Shown in pieces: positions 61,101 to 64,000 of a stretch of DNA of 64,000 nucleotides. The DNA lies in NCBI RefSeq assembly GCF_950023065.1, contig NC_088677.1:75479469-75543468 (forward strand), in the 5' to 3' direction. Every line of letters begins with the position of its first letter. Position 1 is the stretch's first letter. The notes below the pieces were generated by a model, which was not told the DNA's origin, did no database searches, and saw nothing but the letters and a program-made list of their open reading frames with translations. Position numbers and translations under genes: made by a program. This stretch comes from Planococcus citri (Eukaryota > Arthropoda > Insecta > Hemiptera > Pseudococcidae).

Positions 61101-61396
61101 CTCCCAATTCGCCATCTTTTCCACCGAGTACTAAAATTAATCCTATTTCTTATTTTTTAAATAAATCCAACGGATTTCCCACCAACGTTTCTGATTTTAC
61201 TTTGAAAAGACATAATAACGCTGGTCTTTATTCCGGACAAAATCACGTTCAAAATTCATCGAGTAATAATTATAACAACAATCAGGTAACCACGATCACT
61301 TCTAGTTATCCTAAAAGATGTGCTGGTAGTCCGAAGGAAATCAATTATAATGGATACAGCGGTAAAATTATGGATTTCCCTTCAGGGTTGTATTAA
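28120..61396 (+). CDS. mwh: Multiple wing hairs-like GBD/FH3 protein without FH1/FH2 domains
   Basis: Exons: 28,120-28,137 (MNPFQK), 55,016-55,221, 55,425-55,704, 55,830-56,090, 59,746-59,910 and 60,101-61,396 (TAA). Together they make 741 codons, all with GT..AG introns. An alternative start MAE at 49,785-49,793 joins exon 2 in the same phase. Residues about 7-255 form a GTPase-binding/formin-homology-3 armadillo-type region, with landmarks PPIYNPEDYALSLKKW, FVQEFVADPIDGI, SCLQCLRYSLRCPE, SKSRIIALELLTKICC, RLRFGEPVRFRFLVSML and YIQAELEQAGFS. Exon 5 is a charged heptad-like coiled coil. The last exon is a Ser/Asn-rich disordered tail and then stops, so the actin-nucleating FH2 domain of true formins is absent. 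In flies that architecture is Mwh, the planar cell polarity effector that restricts actin prehair formation in wing cells. Orthology rests on architecture. The 26.9-kb first intron holds several transposons. Confidence 0.72.
29160..29975. mobile_element. Family B foldback element copy
   Basis: The centre is palindromic. GAAACTGGGAAAATATTTTG (about 29,505) is mirrored by CAAAATATTTCCCCAGTTTC (about 29,660), with GCATTAA on both outer sides. The right portion carries GGTCTTGGATT, CCCAAAACAGGTTGGG and GGAGCGAAAAAA as in the 13.2-kb copy. The left 250 bases match less well. Confidence 0.6.
30130..31095. repeat. Three diverged units carrying GTGCTGGAGGCTC
   Basis: Units of about 255-330 bases each contain AGCTGTCCAAGTTGATTT or similar, a block around TTTCAAAAATTTTCTCATG, and the palindromic core GCTGGAGGCTCYAGAATGG at about 30,495, 30,823 and 31,078. 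They are related to the interior units of family A. The last unit runs into the retrotransposon. Confidence 0.55.
31098..31828 (+). pseudogene. Non-LTR (Jockey-like) reverse transcriptase fragment
   Basis: The frame from about 31,098 reads LIQKLARLGFSNELCNLF, then the RT motifs GVPQGSNLGPLFFLLFVNDL and an ELFTDDAKIY box, where the usual FADD is changed to FTDD. It continues with WSTENKLPLSISKC to a stop at 31,763, then KELEKIQTRFLKYLYL after a frame change. Upstream endonuclease and ORF1 sequence is missing, so the copy is 5'-truncated. It lies in the mwh intron, plus strand. It cannot code for a complete RT: the frame is broken and two insertions interrupt the C-terminal part. Confidence 0.8.
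31825..32700. mobile_element. Inverted-repeat insertion in the RT fragment, ends with GGTAAAGGGCCCATTTGGTC
   Basis: The RT text YLYL breaks at about 31,821 and resumes as KTFEYYPYDL at about 32,704. In between, the left end GTATCATTCCGTAGGTAAAG is mirrored on the right (reading inward GTGTCATTCCGCAGGTAAAG), both followed by GGCCCATTTGGTCG. ATTT flanks both sides and may be the target duplication. A third GGCCCATTTGGTCG copy sits inside at about 32,027. No transposase is present, so this is a non-autonomous DNA element, about 875 bp. Confidence 0.7.
32150..32225 (+). mobile_element. tRNA-like (SINE head) segment nested in the insertion
   Basis: A B-box-like GGGTTTGAATCGC (32,198-32,210) follows TTAGCCATGTGACACTGATA, an A-box-like stretch, with GCGGAGCAGGAGATCT between. 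Folding as an intact tRNA is not convincing. It is most likely a tRNA-derived relic carried within the insertion. Confidence 0.4.
32703..33650 (+). pseudogene. C-terminal part and tail of the Jockey-like element, with a second nested insertion
   Basis: The RT text resumes with YYPYDLSQKELLEGFEVDLL then EKRRE to about 32,793. It breaks, and picks up again at about 33,064 with FLYDLIHCNINDSNLLGKIN, ending MAWE plus TAG at 33,322. The 270-base gap (about 32,794-33,063) has inverted ends: CAATAAAAGAGCTCTATTCC on the left is mirrored by GGAATAGACCTCTTCAATTG on the right. It is therefore a small MITE. After a roughly 300-base 3'UTR the element finishes in (AAAAT)n at about 33,624-33,646, the usual tail of such elements. 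Confidence 0.7.
33651..35940. other. Mostly unique intronic sequence
   Basis: This part of the mwh first intron has few repeats apart from GTAGG/CCTAC runs. On the minus strand two donor-like sites, CGACTG|GTGAGTTG (about 34,199) and GATGCTG|GTGAGTTGG (about 34,469), follow short unique segments. These could be untranslated first exons of an antisense transcript. No coding gene is supported. Confidence 0.35.
35945..38295. mobile_element. Family A palindromic element, copy 2, with expanded internal tandem repeat
   Basis: The left arm begins AGGACTCGCACAGAATTTTT, corresponding to AGGACTTGCACAAACTTTTT in copy 1 (6,955). The right arm ends in mirrored text (GGTCGAAAATAGGGTATATT near 38,218). Between about 36,330 and 37,830 a unit of about 155 bases, with AGCCTCCAGCGACTTTTTGG and ATACTGGAGCCTCCAGCAGA, repeats eight to nine times. 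Near 37,840 the orientation flips to GCTGGAGGCTC. The outermost 190 bases of copy 1 are missing, so this copy is truncated at both ends. Confidence 0.75.
38557..38771. repeat. 46-bp inverted repeat with about 120-bp spacer
   Basis: The left arm (38,557-38,602), TCATTTTTGGATATGTTGTT ... CTCGGCGAGTAC, is mirrored at 38,726-38,771 (GTACTCGCCGAG ... ATATCCAAAAATGA) with only a few mismatches. It is a MITE-like hairpin just left of the MULE. No obvious target duplication was found. Confidence 0.65.
39330..41755 (+). CDS. MULE transposase with C2H2 and SWIM zinc fingers
   Basis: A 16-base exon (39,330-39,345, MASFK plus one base) splices to 39,429-41,755, giving 780 residues. The junction completes MASFKADCNLCDKSF, a C2H2 finger. 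A second finger follows (YVCSECPKSFNSLKNFKYH, about 50-70) and a third C2H2-like one (CPLCVFKGNSTEISKHFSDEH). Around 150-185 is a Cys/His stretch (HFICHRSGTF, FCPAAIDV) like FLYWCH/FAR1-type DNA-binding modules. The DDE core shows ICVDGTHG (D about 339), LFMSDMEVGFGNAW (D about 400), CTWHVVRAWQ and NTHLESLHRTLK (E about 517). A SWIM finger CTCLDYSIKWNMCKHVH (about 630) closes it. The residues expected for catalysis are present. The frame stops just after a run of ten A (about 41,738-41,747). In the adjacent frame coding-like text continues to TAA at 41,864, so the last 40 or so residues may be lost by a one-base slip. Confidence 0.87.
42260..43270. repeat. 146-bp tandem repeat in the MULE 3' region
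   Basis: Six to seven units, period 145-154, each carry AGTACCTTCCTACTGATTGT, TTTCATTTTTTATTACCAAT and GATAAATATCATCATAAATA. AGTACC occurs at about 42,321, 42,468, 42,614, 42,760, 42,905 and 43,059. Middle copies are almost identical and the outer ones diverged, the usual sign of expansion by unequal exchange or slippage. Confidence 0.9.
43683..44835. other. Intronic sequence right of the MULE
   Basis: AT-rich, with a family D fragment at about 44,720-44,790. A plus-strand ATG at 43,876 opens 32 codons (MYLTYLLYLLAYILF...) ending at CAAA|GTAAGTG (about 43,972), which looks like a short signal-anchor exon with a donor. No matching downstream exon was found, so it is not called a gene. Confidence 0.3.
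44850..46140. repeat. Palindromic repeat block with CCGGATCCGGCC cores (family C)
   Basis: From 45,315 to about 46,138 the sequence is an inverted repeat centred near 45,726. TACCATCATT at 45,443 is mirrored at 46,010, and CAACTTGAGCAGCTG at about 45,550 is mirrored near 45,900. Arms are about 325 bp. To the left (44,850-45,315) is a further direct copy of the arm units (CTCAAATTTTGGCC, GCCGGATCCGGCCTTCCGGT). No coding capacity. Confidence 0.75.
46140..46720. repeat. TTTTTGCCAAAATTGTCAAAA repeat field
   Basis: Diverged copies of TTTTTGCCAAAATTGTCAAA at 35-45-base spacing are in the same style as the field at 1-1,960. About 46,275-46,400 recurs as 46,405-46,530 (TGGTAAAATTCTCAAAAAGG in both). 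Confidence 0.65.
47042..47142. repeat. GC-rich hairpin
   Basis: CCACGAC-AAC-GTCGTGG (47,081-47,097) is the perfect core of a longer imperfect hairpin. GGCCGAGCGCG (47,056) pairs with CGCGCTTGGCC (to 47,122), CACTTTTC with GAAAAAGTG, and AATTCTCT with AGAGAAATT outside. It stands out in AT-rich DNA and is probably the tip of a foldback element. Confidence 0.6.
47143..48110. other. Intronic sequence without recognised features
   Basis: Mixed unique sequence with TAGGTA-type runs. No exon, repeat family or RNA gene was recognised. Confidence 0.35.
48120..48870. mobile_element. Family B element copy interrupted by coding-like sequence
   Basis: Family B text (GGCACCACTGCATTCTAGAA, AGTGGTCTTGGATTTTAATG, CCAAAACAGGTTGGGGAG, ACTCAAAATGAAAGTCTCC) runs from 48,160 to 48,870. 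Between about 48,413 and 48,660 it is replaced by unrelated, GC-richer sequence with an open minus-strand frame. Confidence 0.6.
48413..48662 (-). pseudogene. Coding-like fragment, unknown origin
   Basis: On the minus strand a stop-free frame reads LAPKHDIMYSQDGDLYLDTK, then AMHGVLYGLKISSGEF, NQVIPNRPGVSKYVDDVKMV and SSKEAMVQLS. Codon use (GGC, ATC, CCC) and amino acid mix look like a real protein, unlike the surrounding F/K/N-rich frames. No start, stop or splice sites frame it as a gene. It is most likely a fragment of a host or element gene captured in the repeat. I do not recognise the family. Confidence 0.45.
49300..49793 (+). promoter_or_regulatory. mwh: Candidate proximal promoter and alternative first exon of the mwh-like gene
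   Basis: This CpG-containing, repeat-free stretch leads to AAAAAATGGCCGAG|GTGAGAA. ATG at 49,785 encodes MAE and is followed by a canonical donor at 49,794. The exon ends in phase 0, matching the exon 2 acceptor at 55,015 just as the 28,120 exon does. The ATG context (AAAAATGG) is good. Alternative first exons are therefore likely, though transcript data are needed to say which is used. Confidence 0.45.
50260..50705. mobile_element. Family B element copy (opposite orientation)
   Basis: It contains TTGTGGTTTTTTCGCTTCTG, ACCACTTTTGAGGTTCTACT, GCATTAATTGAGCCAAAATA and TGAAACTGGGGAAATATCTT, matching the left half of the family B palindrome. Sequence after 50,760 is ordinary AT-rich intron. Confidence 0.6.
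51360..52795. repeat. 1.4-kb satellite built on TTCGTTCGCGAACGA
   Basis: A higher-order unit of about 110 bp (GAACCGATTCGTTCGCGAAC, then GAGTCACTTGAAGGAATCAA, then GAATGATTCTCCAAAAATTG) repeats about twelve times. Each is composed of about three 33-37-base subunits of the form AATTCGTTCGCGARTGATTC. Some units lack or gain one subunit (spacings 78, 110, 142). The palindrome TTCGTTCGCGAACGA occurs once per full unit. It is sharply bounded by normal AT-rich DNA. Confidence 0.9.
52800..55010. other. Intronic sequence before mwh exon 2
   Basis: 53,330-53,570 contains a weak repeat (GCTGGAGGATCCAAATCGGG, TCTCCAAATCCGC). A G10 run lies at about 53,565. From 53,860 to 54,900 the sequence is unique, with many TAGGTA runs, and no exon was recognised. 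Confidence 0.35.
56740..57230. mobile_element. Family B element copy in mwh intron 4
   Basis: The right half of the family B consensus is visible: AAAATATTTCCCCAGTTTTG, AAAGTGGTTTGGATTTTACG, TTCATTCGGGACCAAACTAT, ACTCAAAATGAAAGCTTCTG, ending AATTAACTCTACTAAGCAGG. The same ending is seen at 48,850. Confidence 0.55.
57270..57745. repeat. GATCGA/TCGATT-rich stretch
   Basis: About 475 bases in which GATCGATC, AAAATCGATT, GATTTTCGAT and AATTGATCATGATCGA-like phrases recur on both strands without a fixed period. It gives multiple overlapping inverted repeats. No coding capacity. Confidence 0.5.
58095..59540. repeat. Tandem array, period about 160-180 bp, in mwh intron 4
   Basis: About eight diverged units each contain GTAGCTGCCCAATCACAT-like text, TTTTTGACCATTTTTGG, AAAATTTTGGCCCCAAAAA, a GATGTGCAGACTCGAAAT-like phrase and a CAAACCCCAGTAAACTCGA-like phrase. 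Two units carry C10-C15 runs at the same relative position (58,240 and 59,170). Confidence 0.75.
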
Positions 61397-61475
61397 TCTA
61401 TGTCTTTTTTCCAGTATTTCGAATAAATAGATAAAATTCCAATTTTTGTTTTGAAAAAAAAATAAAATAGCATAT
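61397..61475 (+). promoter_or_regulatory. mwh: 3'UTR and poly(A) signal of the mwh-like gene
   Basis: AATAAA at 61,422-61,427 lies about 26 bases after the TAA, with a second AATAAA at about 61,462. A short 3'UTR is implied. Confidence 0.5.
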
Positions 61476-61479
61476 GATG

Positions 61480-63620
61480 CATGAAGTGTTTTGATATTTT
61501 ACTTATTATTTTGTTTAAAATTAAAACAAAATTGAATGGATTTTAATTTTTTAACAAAATGCAAATTATTCATTTTTATGCAGGTATCAACTAAATGATG
61601 AGAAAGTACCTACTTATCCTATGTATTGCTTGGTTACAATGTTATTTAATTTTTTGCAATCTTAATGTGTATTATAGTTTCATTGTTTTAATACTATTTA
61701 TTTATTTTATCTTTTTATTTGTGTATTTTGTTTGTTCGTTTTAAAAATGATTCATTCATTTCAAAAGCGACTCCTCATTCTGAATAAAATCATTCTCATG
61801 TACATTTATCATGTAAATATAGAAGTTGGATCTTTTTTTATTGGCATTTTTATTGAAATTGCTGAAAAAATTGTATCAGGAACTCGTGATTTAAGATGTA
61901 TGGGTCATTCGAAGTGAAAAAGAAAAAAATTATTGAAATATTTAAAATTTTTGCAGAATTATACCTAACTCATTTTGATAGGTCACATGACACCGTTTTC
62001 AAAATTCATGAGTTTAAAATCTACAAAAATGGCTAATTGTTTTTTTACTGCTTATATTTTAATAGAGCTTGCAATAAATTGTAGATTATAAATCTAAAAA
62101 AAAAAAAAAAAAAAAAAAATATCACAACAGAACCACTTTACGAATATTGATTTACTCACAAGCTAACGTCGTTTTGGAGAATTTTATCAAATTCTCGATA
62201 AAAATTTTATATTTAGGTAATTAAAAAGGGGCTCGAAATGTTGACACAGTTCAATTTTGATGTTGATTTTCGGAATAAATGCTGAGGTGCCTACTAAGCT
62301 TATTTTATAAATAATTTTGGGGGCTTAGGTGTTGACAATTATAAAATTTCAAGTTGTCATCTTATCAAAAGCTAGTGTTTTTCTATATTTTAATGAAAAA
62401 TTGATCTATGTACTTTGTTATTTTTATGCTGCGAAAAGTTGGTTTTCATGGCTTTGGCATTTTCAGTTTACAGGAAATTATAATATTTTTAAAAGTATGA
62501 AGAGTGTCCGTGCGAGGTGAGGGCAAAAGATCTCGAAAATTCACAATTACCTATTCTTGATTTTTTTTCAGGACAGAACTTAATACGTATTTTCAAAAAC
62601 AACCATTTTGTGAAAATTAGAAATTACTGTTTCCGAGTTTTCGGCAAAAAACATGACATTTTTTAATATTTCAGCAGAAGTTGGGACATTCTGCCTTAGA
62701 AGTTATGCCATGCAATACAATAAACACTATTGAAATATTGCAAGTATCGTTATTAATGAAGGCATAAGTAATGAAATGAAGATTCAAAAAATCATCACCA
62801 TAAATTGTCAGTGTAGAACCTTAAAAGTAATCTTGGATTTTGACTTCTGCGGCCTAGGTCAACGCTGAATCTCAAGTATGTATCATTAGGTATTTGGGAC
62901 CGGGCCATTTTTATCTGAAAAGGCCACGTAGGGGCTAAAGCAAAAAAAACCACAATTTGTCGAAAATGTCCTCTCTTTGAGAACCTTCCAAAGACACCCC
63001 CAAGCTAAAACATTTTCTGAGCGATTCTTTACTCAAAAAAAGGCGGTACCTGCTCGATCATTCGAAAACACCAATTTCAATAAATTCATTTTTGAATGGA
63101 TTTGGTGGTTGTTTTGAAAAATTTTGTTTTTCAAATTTTTTCAATAATTTACACATTGGTTAAATACTGAAACACCCGCTCTTTTAATTGTTCAATTGAA
63201 AACACATCTCATCTTGTTATCGATAATGACCTCGTGGAAATTTTGAAAGTCAACCCTATTCCACAGTTTAAGGTTTCTGCAACTGAACTAATGACAGAGG
63301 AAATGTATGTATAATCTGTGCGCTCTATGTACCTAATCAAATAATTCAGCATGCACGTTACATTTTGTAGTATCACGACTGCGTTATAGCAGATGTTGAA
63401 ATAAGTAATCATCCAACAAACGCATTGGTTTTCCTTTTTGTAAAAAAATGACTGTAATATGTGGTAGAAAAACAATTTTTTAAATGAAATAAAACAGAAC
63501 TGGACTGAAATCATTCTCGTAGTAAAAATCATAGCCCACTTACGTTAGACAGGGTGATTATTCGTAGCTTATCTTACTGAAACCAGAATTTGATTTCATT
63601 ATACCTACCTACGTGTTTTA
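61480..63620. other. Intergenic sequence with repeat fragments
   Basis: 61,970-62,020 is a family D scrap. 62,096-62,119 is an A-rich run, followed by a copy (to about 62,370) of the dispersed repeat also at 25,755-26,110. 62,810-63,050 is a family B fragment (AAAGTAATCTTGGATTTTGA). 61,732-61,920 and 63,209-63,532 hold open frames that do not look like genes. Confidence 0.4.
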
Positions 63621-63622
63621 AG

Positions 63623-64000
63623 ATGGCAGTGAAAGTTATTGGCTCATCTATGATATTATCTTTCCTTTTTCTATGCATAATGAGTTACAAGAATATAACT
63701 GAAGATGAATTCGCTAATTTCAAAGGGTAAGATAACTGCTTGTTCATGAAATTTTCTCAAGTACCTACCTTGGTAGGTACCTATTTGAAAAAAAAAAATT
63801 CGGAAAAACGCATAGTGCTGGTTAAAAATCCACAGTTTTTTTGCAAGTAGTGCTTGTTTTTTTTAAATTGGAAACTCAGCGAAAAAATTTACAAAAAGTA
63901 TGACTAGATTATTGACCTTCGTAAATTTTTTTCAGGGTAGACGTTGCAGCGACTTGCGGATGTGCTCAATCTATGCAAAACATGTGCTATCAGATCGAGA
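63623..64000 (+). CDS. Small secreted cysteine-containing protein, 5' part only
   Basis: Exon 1 (63,623-63,726) starts at ATG in an AAGATGG context and encodes a hydrophobic signal peptide (MAVKVIGSSMILSFLFLCIM) followed by SYKNITEDEFANFKG. It ends at GG|GTAAGA. Exon 2 opens at 63,936 after TTTTTTTCAG and reads VDVAATCGCAQSMQNMCYQI before the window ends. The CGC...C spacing suggests a disulfide-rich secreted protein. I cannot assign a family from 21 mature-side residues. Confidence 0.6.

Noticed and set aside
1..64000. A novel multi-gene system such as a defence island or biosynthetic cluster
   Set aside because: The recognised genes are functionally unrelated host genes separated by transposons, with no shared regulation or operon-like arrangement.

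Overview
The window is AT-rich animal nuclear DNA. Its few genes have many introns with GT..AG boundaries, some introns are very long, and most of the rest is repeats. The genes I recognise are insect-type: a multiple wing hairs-like GBD/FH3 protein and a secreted DUF4773-type protein. Non-coding DNA is dotted with GTAGG/TACCTA runs, which I associate with sternorrhynchan Hemiptera (aphids, scale insects, mealybugs). That placement is an inference from composition. I see no bacterial operon, CRISPR array, rRNA or functional tRNA.

Layout. 1-2.0 kb: degenerate TTTTTGTCAAAATTGC-type repeats. 2.1-5.9 kb, minus: the first seven coding exons of an NWD1/NWD2-like protein (DUF4062-type N-terminus), the rest lying off the left edge. 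6.77-8.65 kb: a 1,884-bp palindromic element. 9.0-12.8 kb, minus: a small gene for a 55-residue protein with a spliced 5'UTR. 11.6 kb: a tRNA-derived SINE-like piece. 15.17-15.84 kb: a hAT-like MITE. 16.9-24.2 kb, plus: a DUF4773 gene with a long, very acidic C-terminal part.

28.1-61.4 kb, plus: the mwh-like gene, with two candidate first exons (28.12 and 49.79 kb) spliced in the same phase to five exons at 55.0-61.4 kb. Its introns hold most of the mobile DNA. This includes a 5'-truncated non-LTR retrotransposon (31.1-33.65 kb) broken by two nested inverted-repeat insertions, and a second copy of the palindromic element (35.9-38.3 kb). It also includes a nearly complete Mutator-like transposon (38,963-43,674) with 48-bp terminal inverted repeats, an 8-bp target duplication and a long transposase gene. 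Further elements are a second palindrome family (45.3-46.1 kb), a 1.4-kb satellite built on TTCGTTCGCGAACGA, and several copies of a dispersed foldback MITE. 63.6-64.0 kb, plus: the start of a gene for a small secreted, cysteine-containing protein, cut by the window end.

The genes form no obvious pathway. The most unusual content is the number of large inverted repeats (at least five families) and the structurally intact MULE. No clearly new defence or metabolic system was seen.
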